From contig OZ037922.1 of assembly GCA_964035575.1 (NCBI GenBank), positions 930,001 to 994,000 on the forward strand: DNA of 64,000 nt. Reading direction: 5' to 3'. This document shows positions 1 to 10,915 of this stretch, piece after piece (position 1 is the stretch's first letter; every line of letters starts with the position of its first letter). A program made the translations under genes and the position numbers. The notes beneath the pieces are model-generated. The model did not search any database. It saw only the letters and a program-made list of their open reading frames with translations, and was not told where the DNA came from. This stretch comes from Rhynchopus sp. YZ270_cl-10 (taxonomy: Eukaryota; Euglenozoa; Diplonemea; Diplonemida; Diplonemidae).

Positions 1-5
1 TTGTG

Positions 6-3000
6 ATGTATGGTAATAATTCGAATGGGCGGGCATGGCAGCAGACGCAGGGTGGGATGCCTTTGTCTCCTACAGGACAGGCACAGCAACAACAGTGGAA
101 TTACAACCAAGGGATGGACCCACGCATGCAACAGCAGGGGATGCACCAAATGCAAGGGGTGATGCAGCCGAACCAACCGGGAATGCCTTCGTCCGCGTAT
201 GTCCCGCAGGCGCAGACCGGGATGGGGGTGGGGTATGATTCTGGGTACCAAAACAACCGTCAGATGGCTCAAAGCGGATACTCCGGACAGCAAATGTACA
301 CCTCCGGTCAGGTCCCCTATACCGCAGGGCAACGGTACCACCAACAGCAGCAGCAGCAACAGCAACAACAACAACAACACCGTGCCATGATGGGGGGCAT
401 CCCCGGGGTGCAACCCACCCAGCCACTCCCATACTCCCAGCAGCCACAGCAACCAATGGAGGCACCGTCCTCAAATCTCCACCAACATGCCTCAGCAAAG
501 GAGTGGTACCCCCCTTCACAGAAGCAGTCTGGTTTGGATGCGGGGGCAAAGTCATTTTTCCCGAAGGGTGGAGGAACCGCAGCGACGGCCAGTGTAAAGT
601 ACGCTGCACCCACCTCGTCATCCCCGAAGAGTCGATACGGCTTCCAGGCCACACCTCAACAGGAGTTGCTCCTTGAAAAACCGTTGAAGGGCGTGATCAA
701 GCAGTACCATGGTTCCCCGCAGGAGATGGGTTTTATTGAATGCAAAGAGGCGAAGGAGGCCTTCGGGAGGGATATCACCTTTATGTTAGAGCGCTGTGAG
801 AACTTCACCCCAGAGCAGAAAGCGCCGGTGGTGTTTTATCTGTCGAAACAGAAGTTTGCGTTTGCACGCAAAGTCATGCTTGACGAAAACGCAGAGGAAA
901 GCAAAGAACGGTTTTTCGGACATATCACCAACTGGGACGCGGCAGCGGGTAAGGGGGAGATTCAGAGTGCATCTGCCCAGAGCTGGCACTCTGGGAAAAA
1001 AATCACGATCACCCGCAAAGGGAAGGAGGTGCTGAACAACGGGGTTCGGGTGACCTTCCGGTTAGGTGATCACGACGACGCGGACAATGTCAATGCTCTC
1101 GATGTCATTGCCCTCCCCGTTTCGTTGGAGCAGCTCGACACCTCGCTTTGCCCAGAGGATTTCCCTACCCCGGACATCACTCCTCCGACGCCTGGACAGA
1201 ACCCTTGGGAGATCGACATTGTGTTTTTCCATGCATGTTGCTGGGATGGGTTGTGTTCGGCATATGCGTTCTACAACGCCGCAGGGCCGAACCGAGATAA
1301 CATTCAATTCCGTCCAGTTCCAACGAGCATGCCTTCTGACGCAGAAGCCCCAGACGTAGAAGGTAAAAACATTGCAGTGGTGGACGTCATTTTCCAGGGT
1401 GAGTTTATGATGCAAATCGCAGAGGACAGCAAGTCGTGTATTGTGATTGACCACCACGTGACCTCGAAGGCTCAGCTGCAGGGTCTGCATACAAGGGATG
1501 TGCGGTTTGAGATGGACTACCCGGCGTGTGTGCTGGCATGGGAGTTCTGCAGAAAGGCGATAGAGTTAAACGCTCCGGATTATATCAAGGTATGGGGAAA
1601 AAAAGGGGATAAAAAAAATGCTCTCCGAGGGGTTCTATAACGGAAGAACCAGAGGCACTACTTAAACAGGTAGAGGTGTGTGTTTCACCACAACCTCTCC
1701 CATGGGTTTTATCGTGTGAGTGTGAAGTTTCTGTTTTTGTTGTTTGCTTTTATGAAAAGAGTTCATTGTATTATGTGTTTTTGCATTTGTGTCTTTTGTC
1801 TGTAGAAGCCAGCGCAGCTGATGCTGTGCGATAACGAATATGATAAGGTGACTAAGCACGAGAGGCTTAGGATCATCTTATAAACTTTTCTCTTTGTCTC
1901 TTCAGGAGGAAGTTACTCACGCGTCGATCCCTATGTTCCTCTCCCTAGTGGGTGAGGTGGATTTGGGGAGGTTCGGAATGGATCACCCGATCTCAAGAAG
2001 ATGGGCCATTGGTGTTGAGGTATGTTACAGCTGGGGGGGGGGGGTTTTATGTCTCCTATTTCTTCTTCTTCTTCTCTTTTTCCCCCTTAAAAATCAAGAA
2101 AAAAAGGGGATGTTTTTGATACCTATACCTGTACTTTCAATTCATTGAACGACACTGGATATGTTACAATCCTCTTTTCCCCCTAAAAAATTATTGTATT
2201 GTTTTTAAATGCGCTGAAAAGAACAGATACAGTGGTTAAGAAAAAGTTACGCCTAAAGGCGGAATTGAAATCGATGGCGGAAATTACTTTAGTTGGTATT
2301 TTTCTTAGGCGGAATTTTGTTGAACCACTGTACCTCCATCTATCAAATTTTATTTCCCCCCCCTCCCTTTCACGGCACGACATACGTCACGAATCACTCA
2401 AAGAAGAAACCCCAACCCACCACACCCCACACACACAGCTCTTCTCCAGACATAAAAGCTTCCAAAGTTACCACGCTGACTCCTCTCCCATCAACCTTGG
2501 CCACCTGCGCAAACCGAGTGACACAGGACCTGCTGGTGAGGCATTGAAATCCTTGGACAAATACATCAAAGGGGTATGCCAAGGAAATCATCTTGGATGA
2601 TTTTCACAAAGTTTTCGCAAAGACAACGGGGTGGTGAAAAGAGAGAGAGAGAGAATCTGACATGATGAATAAACCATACAAACATACGAGCTTTTTAACC
2701 CTGAACACTAAGTGTTATGAAGCATAATTTGTGATTGCCGCTGATTTGTGCATATTTCTGCCCTTGGAGATATCCCACATATTCAATCTTTCTGGCTTCC
2801 CACCCCTAACGGTCGTTACATGATGAATAAACCATACAAACTATACGAGCTTTTTAACCCTGAACACTAAGTGTTGTGAAGCATAATTTGTGATTGCCGC
2901 TGACTCTTTACGAAAGAATGTTGTGCACACAGTGTGGCATCTTTCAAATGTTATTTGTCTACTTTTTCCGGGGCTGGCATCGATAGGAGGTAACTGTCCC

Positions 3001-6000
3001 CCCTAAGAAAAACAAAACTCTTGACACTCGCTGCAAATCACCTGAGCTGCGTTTTCAATCGCGATTTTTTCGGGTCCAGACAACAGCGAAAGAGACAACA
3101 CTGATCCATGTCTCTTGGAGGTTGTTTACATGATGAATAAACCATACAAACTATACGAGCTTTTTAACCCTGAACACCAAGTGTTGTGAAGCATAATTTG
3201 TGATTGCCGCTGATTTATTTCTTCGCTGCTTATCTGCCTGTGCTATGTGAAGGTCATTCCTCTTGGAAGTGCAGGCGTCTTTAGGTTATTTTTACCCCCG
3301 TCATTTGTTTCAGATGTAAACCACGAAATAGATTGTGGGACAGCATGGTTGGGGTGTCCACCCCTCGGTACACCCGGTCATTGTACCAAGGTACACTGTC
3401 ACGAGAGGGCTTTGTATTTCAAATCAACTTTGTTTGTACAAACTCGCTGCAAATCACCTGAGCTGCGTTTCAATCGCGATTTTTTTTTGGGTCCAGACAA
3501 CAGCGAAAGAGACACATCACACCACATACATGATGAATAAACCATACAAACATACGAGCTTTTTAACCCTGAGCACTAAGTGTTCTGAAGCATAATTTGT
3601 GATTGCCGCTGATTTAGCGTGTTTCTTTCTCAGCTGTTCCTCTTCAAGCTTTTTGTTTCGTCATTTGTTGCTTTTTTACAAATACAAACTCGCTGCAAAT
3701 CACCTGAGCTGCGTTTTCAATCGCGATTTTTTCGGGTCCAGACAACAGCGAAAGAGACAACACTGATCCATGTCTCTTGGAGGTTGTTTACATGATGAAT
3801 AAACCATACAAACATACGAGCTTTTTAACCCTGAACACAAAGTGTTGTGAAGCATAATTTGTGATTGCCGCTGATTTGTGTACCCTGCCTCTAGTTCACA
3901 TTGTGAGCCACATTCATCTTCAGAAGTTTTCTTTTGTTTAAGAGCTGTGTGTGCGAACCCATTCATGGTTACATGATGAATAAACTATACAAACTATACG
4001 AGCTTTTTAACCCTGAACACTAATGTGTTCTGAAGCATAATTTGTGATTGCCGCTGATTTAGCGTGTTTCTTCAGCTGTTCCTCTTCAAGCTTTTTGTTT
4101 CGTCATTTGTTGCTTTTTAAAAAATACAAACTCGCTGCAAATCACCTGAGCTGCGTTTTCAATCGCGATTTTTTCGGGTCCAGACAACAGCGAAAGAGAC
4201 GAACACTGATCCATGTCTCTTGGAGGTTGTTTACATGATGAATAAACCATACAAACTATACGAGCTTTTTAACCCTGAACACTAATGTGTTGTGAAGCAT
4301 AATTTGTGATTGCCGCTGACTCTCCCCTAATCAAACCGGACTGCCTCCACTACACGACCAAGCACACCATACGACATGAAACATACCATTTCACTTACTT
4401 GGTCATAACCACGAGATGGTGAGGCCACCTGCCACCTCACCAAGTTTGGTACCAAGACATTTTTTTTATTTTGAGCCTTTTTTTTCACACCTTTCGTTCT
4501 ATGTTCTAGTTCCAATGTACCCACACCGCACCACACCACATCACATCAAGGGTCATATTCTGCGCAGGAATTACCCTCACAAGGCACATACATCAGACCA
4601 CACCAAAGTGGGCTATACTCCGTTCAGGCGTTACCCACTCTAAATTCGTTATCAACTCACACCACATCACCCCGTGTTGGTGCATATCCTACTTAACTTC
4701 TATCAACCACCACACACCACACACAGGGTGACGACGTTGTGCGCAAGGTGCTCCACATAGGAGAGGACACCGAGGTAGCTTTAGAGGAGAAGATCAACCT
4801 GTGGATGTCACAGCTCAGGGTCATGAGGTATATTTTCCTGCCTTTCTCTTTGCCCAAACCCCCCCGCCAGGTGTAGCCATAAGCCGGGGATCGATCCCCG
4901 GCCAAAATTCCCAGATTTTCCCCCTAACAAACTGCATGGGAAATGCTACCTTAGCAATATTAGATTTAAGGATCAATTTGAATCCTGGGCCGGAACACGG
5001 ATTTGGATTCAGAGGATCCCAATCTTTCCAATAACGGCATTTTCTGGGGGTGGAAAAATACCCTGCTTTCTTGCGAGGGGGTTGGGCCAAAAAAAAATAT
5101 AGGCACCCGAACAATCCCCTGTGTATACTGTGTATACTGTGTGCGGAAATTGACCAAAAACGAGAACTTGTCCATTTCAGCAAATTGACCCCACCACTGG
5201 CCGGACGGATTCCGGAAATGCAAATGCAAGTGTTTTCGGTGTGAACTGTGTGTACTCTATGTACTGTGCGCTACCACAGCACAGGACCTCATAAGCTCTC
5301 AGTAAGCTCTCACAGGCTCTCACAAGGTTAACACCTTGCGCTTTCAGCGGTGGGTCGCGATTTTTTTCACAGTGTGCAAACGAACAGATATTTGACATAT
5401 TTTTTTTTACCGTTTTCCTGATTTTTCCTCATAAAACCCCCCCCTAAATTAAGCCGGGGATTGGGGATCGGGGATCGCGGGTTTTGACCCCCCTAGTTAC
5501 GGCTACACCTGCCCCCCGCCAATCAACTGATTTTTTTTTTTTTTTTTGACGAATTTGTTGGAGTAGTATAGTTGCCACAGTTGTGTAATTTCCACCTTTT
5601 TTATGTCACCTCAAGGAAGAAAATAGAAACAAAGCATTTTGAAACAAATTTTGCGGTTCTGGGTGACGAACCGCGCTGTAGAAGCAACTCCTCACCAAAA
5701 ACAGGTCGAGGTGTTGTGCGTTTCACAACCTCTCCCAGGGGGTTTATCTTATGAGTGTTAAGTTTTCTATTTACCTCAATGTTCAAGGATCGGACAAAAA
5801 AAGAGACCATTTTTTTTTTTTTGACCTTTGGGGTGTTTACCAGGGCACTAGCTTGGTTTTGGGGAAAATTCCAGAAGTGGGTCGCTTTCCATAAAAGTGG
5901 GTCAGCGGGTTTTTTACTACAGAAGATGGTTTAGCGGCGTTCTACGAGCTATTTTCTCCAATCCCAGCTTGTGGTGGGGGATATTCGCGAAAATGGCCAA

Positions 6001-6953
6001 AATTCGGTCAGTGTTGCAGTAATCCACCGAAATGTGCTGTTTGCCCGCCTCACTTTGTGGTCTCTCGGAAAACTACCACTGGTATCTCATCCAGGGTTTT
6101 TTTTTGCGGAGCAAAAAATAGTAATATAATATGGCGCGCCGCAGGCGAAAAAAAAAATAGGGTGCAGTGTAAAAATCTAGCTTTTTACACCACAGAGTCA
6201 CTCAACGAACCCTTTTTTGCGGAGCAAAAAAGGAAAAATGGCGCCGCAGGCAAAAAAATAAAAATATGGTACAGCCTCCTGGGTCCTCCTCTAGACCCTT
6301 CCCACGTGCAAAACCCTACAGAATTCTCAGATTTTTGGTGGGATGATGGCAGGATGATGGTTTTTGGTCGGGGGGGAAAGCCATTTTCCGTGGGATGATG
6401 GATGATGGTTAGCGTCAGGCCTGAACAGGCTCGGGGGGAGTTCCCTGTAGTCGAGCTCCCAAAAATTTTTTTTCTAAAATCCAAAATCCAATTTTTTTTT
6501 TTTTTTTCCGGCTGACCCACTTTTTTTTTTTTAAGTACAGGAAGTGGGTCAGCTGACCCGCTGACCCAGCCAAGCTAGTCCCCTGGTGTTTACAACCTTA
6601 TTCATATTTTTTTCTTCAGATTCCGTCTCAAGAAGGGAACCCAGGCAGCGGTTGTAGATTTATCGCAGTGTGGGAATGCGGGGGTGTTGATTCCGTGGAA
6701 GTTTGCTCGGAATGAGCTTGGTCACAGACTGTCGCGTCTGCCTGGGGTGGTGTGTGGTGCGGTGATTGCGGGGAAGGCTGTCATGCTTCGATGTGACCAT
6801 GAGTCGGAGTTCAACGTCGCCACGCTCGCCGCAATGCACGGTGGTGGTGGTCACGCCACAGCAGCAGCTTTCCAATTAGACGAGTTCCAACCCCCACCCT
6901 TCGTTGAAACCGTCGACGATGATGAAGACGAAGGTGAAGGCGAAGAACAATAA
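6..6953 (+). CDS. Gln-rich protein with two cold-shock-like domains and a DHH/DHHA1 phosphoesterase (six exons)
   Basis: Inferred exons are 6-1589, 1806-1847, 1906-2019, 2439-2573, 4727-4827 and 6620-6953. All junctions are GT-AG and keep one frame, giving about 769 residues. The frame is open to the window edge, so the true start may lie upstream of the ATG at 6. Residues 1-160 are Gln/Met/Gly-rich with a 14-Gln run near 113-126. About 220-370 hold two cold-shock-like OB folds (GVIKQYHGSPQEMGFIE, FGHITNWDAAAGKGEI). From 400 a DHH phosphoesterase follows: HACCWDGLCSAY matches the H-x-x-C-x-DG motif of NrnB-like DHH enzymes, VIDHH lies near residue 482, DLGRF comes from exon 3, and the last exon carries the DHHA1 motif GGGGHATAAAF near 732. 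The family hydrolyses short oligonucleotides or cyclic nucleotides at a two-metal site; combined with RNA-binding OB folds this suggests RNA turnover. The C-terminus is acidic (DDDEDEGEGEE). Exon boundaries are inferred, but domain order supports them. Confidence 0.85.
1633..1735 (+). repeat. Dispersed repeat with CACAACCTCTCCCA core
   Basis: Lies in intron 1 of the DHH gene. Related copies are at 5637-5768 (intron 5) and 37455-37590, all in + orientation. The latter two also share a part reading TGCGGTTCTGGGTGA and an imperfect hairpin around GGTGTTGTGCGTTTCACAACC. Confidence 0.6.
1848..1905 (+). other. 58-nt intron made of a T1 hairpin repeat
   Basis: This is the second intron of the DHH gene. 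Its donor is GTGACT rather than the usual GTATG, and the dispersed T1 repeat starts exactly at the GT: GTGACTAAGC, loop, GGCTTAG, then TCATCTTATAAACTTTTC. A pyrimidine tract and CAG close it. Removing it joins GATAAG to GAGGAA in frame. The same unit occurs about nine more times in non-coding DNA of the window. Confidence 0.75.
2660..4320 (+). repeat. Intronic array of two alternating repeat modules
   Basis: Intron 4 of the DHH gene holds seven copies of an ~84-bp module beginning CATGATGAATAAACC and ending GATTGCCGCTGA, at about 2660, 2820, 3130, 3530, 3791, 3972 and 4234. Four copies of a second ~105-bp module (CTCGCTGCAAATCACC to GGAGGTTGTTTA) start near 3025, 3438, 3684 and 4127, each running into a copy of the first. 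The first module has a small palindrome (AACACTAAGTGTT) that varies between copies. All copies point the same way; spacing is irregular, with unrelated sequence between some. Confidence 0.85.
4607..4655 (+). repeat. Hairpin repeat AGTGGGC...CCCACT with TTATCAA tail
   Basis: AGTGGGCTATACTCCG opens a stem closed by ACCCACT, followed by CGTTATCAACTCA. A closer stem (AGTGGGC/GCCCACT) is at 22295-22350 with tail TTGTTATCAAAAC. The architecture matches the A/B/C hairpin families. Confidence 0.55.
4868..5511. mobile_element. hAT-type MITE with 8-bp target duplication (intron 5 of DHH gene)
   Basis: Terminal inverted repeats CAGGTGTAGCC and GGCTACACCTG are flanked on both sides by the same 8 bp, CCCCCCGC (4860-4867 and 5512-5519). 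An 8-bp duplication and a CAGG-type terminus are hallmarks of hAT elements. Next to the left end is a perfect 20-bp palindrome, GCCGGGGATCGATCCCCGGC. There is no transposase, so it is non-autonomous. Confidence 0.85.
5841..6585. mobile_element. hAT-type MITE with 8-bp target duplication (intron 5 of DHH gene)
   Basis: Termini CAGGGCACTAGCTTGG and CCAAGCTAGTCCCCTG are near-perfect inverted repeats flanked by identical GTGTTTAC (5833-5840 and 6586-6593). Subterminal GTGGGTCAGC/GCTGACCCAC motifs repeat at both ends, as in hAT elements. The interior carries a TTTGCGGAGCAAAA/GCCGCAGGC module also found near 33.6 kb. No transposase is encoded. Confidence 0.88.
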
Positions 6954-9300
6954 ATATAATTCTTCCTCATCAAATAGCAAAAAAAAGGTTAGTATTAGTG
7001 GAGCACACTCTAGGGTGGCTACACTAATACAACCAAGTTTTCAAAAAAAAATAGATCCTTTTTACAAAAAGGTTCATTTGTTACCAGAAGTGTGTGACGT
7101 TCTTGGAACGGGGAGAAAAAAAAATCGGGGTTTCTTGACAAAAAAAATGTGGTGAAATTTTGTCGATAAGGGCAAAAAAGGAAGGGGTTTTTTGGTGGGT
7201 TGGGGGGGAAATCTTAGTTTTTTTTTTTTTTTGACATTTTTTTTTGTGAGGCACAGTTCACGAGCGGGCTGTTGTATTTCAAGTCAACCTTTATTTTTTA
7301 AACCATTACGTTGGTGTTGTTTCAAAAGATAAAAGCGAGAACAAGTGGTGTTACGGAACAACTGTCAAGGACATGTCAATATAGGCCCCCTCCGGAACCA
7401 CCAACAAGTTCTTATTTTATTTTTATTTTTTTGTAAATTAGCGATTCCAAAAAAAATCTGAAGTGTCTGGGGTGGTGGGTTGGTCTTTTTGTTTGACGTT
7501 ACGCGTTTGTGTTAGTGCCTCTGTGGGGGGTTCTCCCTTGCCATCGGGTATAGGTTGGGTACCAAAATCTCATTTTTTTGGCTAAGTTTTCCACTCCATT
7601 ATCTTTTGAGTTGCAAGAAGAAAGACGCCAAACAATCGGGTTACAGGCAATATGTGTCTTTAAGATTAATGTCCGAGACATTTATCTTTCAAGTCCCCCC
7701 TCCCTCTTTCTCGGGCATCATGGAATAAAAGGGTATGGGCCAAAACAACAGCAACTTAGCCGGTCTTTCCTCTCTTCTCACGTTGTTTAAAAGGTGACTG
7801 AGCACGAGGGCTTAGTTTCATCTGGACCGTTTTTTTCCTCCCTCCAATGTGTGTAGTGACATATATTTCATCTTTTTTTTTTTAAGTCCATCCGTCCGTT
7901 GAGAGAGAAGGGAATCGGGGAAAACGGTTTTTTTTTAATTTTTTTTTATATTTCTCAAAATGTGTGGTTTAATCTTCGAAGGGGAGTCAGCCACTTTGAA
8001 GGTCTATTTTTTTTTTGTAGTGCTTGCCGTCCTCCGGTGTCCGGTGAGTCGTTTGCACTTCAACTTCTTCTCTCTTTTCCCCCATTTTTTTTCACGACAC
8101 AAAAAAATTGACAGTGGAGATTGCACAACTGTGGCAACACAACCGAGGCAACTACACTACTCCAACAATTTATCAAAAAAAAAAAGTAAAAAAAAGATGC
8201 GTGCCATCTGTTTGGATGACCGTTTCGCCTTTTTTATTGGTCTACGGTCACAAGAGGGATTTGTATTTCAATTCACATTTTTTTTTATTTCTCGGGGAAC
8301 AGTATTCGTCTGTTTTCCCCCCACACACCTTCCACACTATTTTTCTCTTTTTTTAAAATGAAAAACCATGTTTATTTTTGTTTCAAATAAACGTGCGAAA
8401 GAATAATAAAACTACAGAGCTTTTTGGGGACTGTGTCATCTCTCACCCTTCGACACCAGCAGGCTGGGAAATACAAAAGTATTTCTAATACAGAAGGGAA
8501 TGGGTCTTTGTTTCTTGCCCGTGCATCGTTTTCGTGGGAGTGGGAGGGGGGTTTTTTTTTTGTGATGTCAAGGGTGACTAAGCATGGAGCTTAGGTTCAT
8601 CTTATAAACTTTTCTTATTTTTCTTTCTGTGCTGTCATCTGGGGCTGGCATCGTACAGTGGGTCAGTCGGAGGGTGGCTGTATCAAATAACCGTTCTTTA
8701 CCACTCTTCTTCTTCTTTTTGGCTTTTTTTTTAAACTTAGGAAACAGCCAGGGTAAACAGCCTGAGCATTTTTTTCTGACAGTCACGATTTGTGAGGTTA
8801 CCTTCCATGGGGGGGGGGGGGGGGGGGGGTTTCAGATGCGTGGGACACGTTCATCTTTCATGTTTTCTTTTTTTCTCCCTCTCAAATACTTTCAATTCTG
8901 TGAACTGAAAGTATATGAATCTAAAAAAAAAATTTTTTGAGGGGGGCGGGCATGTGTGTTTGGGCAATGTGATTCCGATGCCCGATTTGAGAAATTCTCA
9001 GAATCCGAGAAAAATTTCTATGGGTTTTTTGTACAGGGGGGTTTTTTTTTTCTATGGGTTTTTTGTGTAGGATTTTTTTTTTCCCCTAGGGATTTTCTCA
9101 TAGGCTTTTTGCATATGGTGTGACCCCACCACGTTCCGCAATCGGTCTGGAAAGTCCAAAAAAGGAGAAGAAAAAAAAAGAAAAAAGGAAAAAAAAAAAA
9201 AAAAAAAAGTCCCAACGGTACGGGACCCTTGTTTTGGACCCAGGCTTTGCGCTAATTTTTGGCCCTTGGCCCGGGATTTTTGAATATTTTTGTGGTGCGT
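6954..9300. other. Spacer with sense-oriented hairpin repeats
   Basis: No gene recognised. Holds family A at 6998-7050, T2 at 7244-7290, T1 at 7793-7832, T3 at about 8030-8070, family B at 8113-8187, T2 at 8249-8280, T1 at 8573-8616 and T4 at 8633-8690. A G-run lies at about 8811-8829. The rest is A/T-run-rich. Confidence 0.7.
8573..8616 (+). repeat. T1 hairpin repeat (representative copy)
   Basis: Architecture: GGTGAC, a short hairpin CTAAGC/GCTTAG, then GTTCATCTTATAAAC and a T-rich run. Other + copies start near 1848 (an intron), 7793, 24076, 30367, 31568, 34235, 35023, 48503 and 51085. The stem changes with pairing kept: CTAAGT/ACTTAG at 30367, CTAAGTAC/GTACTTAG at 24076, AAGCCT/AGGCTT at 48503. 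I found no copy on the other strand. Confidence 0.8.
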
Positions 9301-9309
9301 TTTTTTTTT

Positions 9310-10275
9310 GCAAACCGGGGTTTCCTTAAGAAAACCAGAGAATCCCATATTGTACAGTAAGGGTACTTTAGAGTGTTTTTGTACACACATGTGACCCCAC
9401 CGTGGAGAGTAATTGGCTCGCGCAATCAAAAGAAAGCAGAGAAAAGGGAAAAGGAAAAAAGAAAAAAGTTGGGTACCGTGCGCCTGCGGCGCTACCTGTT
9501 CCCTACCCTACTTTATTTCTAAATATGATGTACTTATGTACAGTGTTCATTTTCTTTTGAGTACGACAATGCGCTGCTGAACCGTCTCCACCCTCGCTGC
9601 GTGAGAGCGGCACCTCCGAGGCCATAACCGTCCTGGTTTTTGTTCTCACTCTTCTCTGTGGTCACAGAAACTCCACAAACTTCTTCAGTACATTGGTGTT
9701 TCCAGTCAAAACACCACAATTTCACGCCAAGTTGGGTTTTCAGACTGAAAATGACCCTTGTTTACGGTATGGGTTCATATTTTGTGAAAATTTAAGTCAC
9801 TGAAATTTTGCCCATTTTTCCGTATATCCCACCACAAGCCGGGATTGGTTCGGAAATACCACAAAACGACCTCTTGGGCGGGAAAAAAGGAAATTTACGC
9901 ACTTTTTGAGACCGGGGTTTCTTTACTAAAACCAGAGGAATCTCATATTTCATAGTAAGGGTACTTTAGAGTGTTTTTGCACACACATGTGACCCCACCG
10001 TGGAGAGCAATCAGCTCGCGCAATCAAAAGAAAGCAGAGAAAAGGGAAAAGAAAAAAAGAAAGAAGTTGGGTACCGTGCGCCTGCGGCGCTACCTGTTGC
10101 CAACAGCCAGTCAAAAACACCACAATTTCATCTGAATTTGGGTTTTCAGACTGAAAATGCCCCTTGTTTAGGAGTACGGGTTCATATTTTGTGAAAATTT
10201 AAGGTACTAAAATTTTGTCCATTTTCCCGAATATGCCCCACCACAGCGCGGGATTGGCTCGGAAATGCCACAAAA
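9310..10275. repeat. Direct segmental duplication (about 9310-9880 and 9905-10275)
   Basis: Two neighbouring stretches repeat in order: AAACCAGAG..TCCCATAT, AAGGGTACTTTAGAGTG, ACACATGTGACCCCACCG, CAATCAAAAGAAAGCAGAG, CCGTGCGCCTGCGGCGC, then TTGGGTTTTCAGACTGAAAA and GGGTTCATATTTTGTG. The first copy has extra sequence before the last part. No convincing coding. Confidence 0.75.
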
Positions 10276-10560
10276 CACTGTTTTTCACCCCCAGATGTAA
10301 CCCTATTTGAGGTGCGTTTTTTTGGGCCCGGAACACGATTTTTCAGATTTTTTTCCAAAAGTTAGCGCGAAGCCTGGTACCGTTTGCCTGCGGCGCTCAA
10401 TCCAGAATATCACTGATCGATTTATGATCCGGTTTCGTTTCGGCCACACAGTGTCACTGGGGAAAGGTGTGCAGTCTGTGACCACACGATACGTAATGAT
10501 AACCCACAATTCCTCCTCACCCAAATCAACATCATTCAGAACAGAACATCCCAATCCAAA

Positions 10561-10804
10561 AATGTCTCTGTGGTCTCATGTGGTTGAAGGTGAGTCGACG
10601 AAGGTGACGGGGAATGTGACGTTTGGCACATCTTCCATCCTGCAGTGCCTCTGCACTACGTTGGCACTGGTGAAGAGCGACAACACCCGCACCGACTACA
10701 CTACGTGGAACGGTGATGGGAGTGAGAAAAAAGATTTTGCAAAAATAATAAAAGTAGCGTACCGTGCGCCTGCGGCGCAAGCTTACATCACACCCTTCCC
10801 ATGA
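10561..10804 (+). CDS. Possible short coding region or first exon, unknown function
   Basis: From the ATG at 10561 the reading frame has coding-like codon use (many NNC/NNG codons) and begins MSLWSHVVEGESTKVTG. It runs about 60 residues before entering the repeat shared with 43225-43405 and stops at 10804. A GTGAGA that could be a donor lies about 160 bp in, so this may be the first exon of an unresolved gene or a captured fragment. The start weakly resembles nucleoplasmin-like N-termini; I do not assign a function. Confidence 0.3.
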
Positions 10805-10915
10805 CATAGTTTGGCTGTACAATAGTGCAATTTTAAGCGCAATTTTAGAAATGTTGCGTACCGTGGCTTCGCCAGGAACCTTTGGGTGCCATGGCCACCG
10901 TTTCTTTACCTGTTT
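10739..10915 (+). repeat. Repeat with CCGTGCGCCTGCGGCGC motif, copy 1
   Basis: About 175 bp (AATAATAAAAGTAGCG, CCGTGCGCCTGCGGCGC, TTTGGCTGTA, TGCAATTTTAAGC, GTACCGTGGCTTCGC, TTTGGGTGCCATG) recurs at 43225-43405 with minor indels. The GC-rich motif alone also occurs near 9475, 10070, 10380 and, on the other strand, 45790. Confidence 0.8.

Noticed and set aside
70-654. 194-codon minus-strand frame within the DHH gene
   Set aside because: Antisense of a Gln-rich coding exon with no motif.
2660-4320. CRISPR-like array
   Set aside because: Repeats are ~84 bp with irregular, repeat-containing spacing, two module types, and lie in a spliceosomal intron of a eukaryotic gene.
8573-8616. Bacterial-style intrinsic terminators (hairpin plus T-run)
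   Set aside because: The organism is eukaryotic, the hairpins are followed by a conserved TTCATC segment before the T-run, and one copy is an intron.
10307-10560. Upstream part of the frame reaching 10804
   Set aside because: Composed of the repeated GTACCGTTTGCCTGCGGCGC-type region and lacks coding-like codon use before the ATG at 10561.
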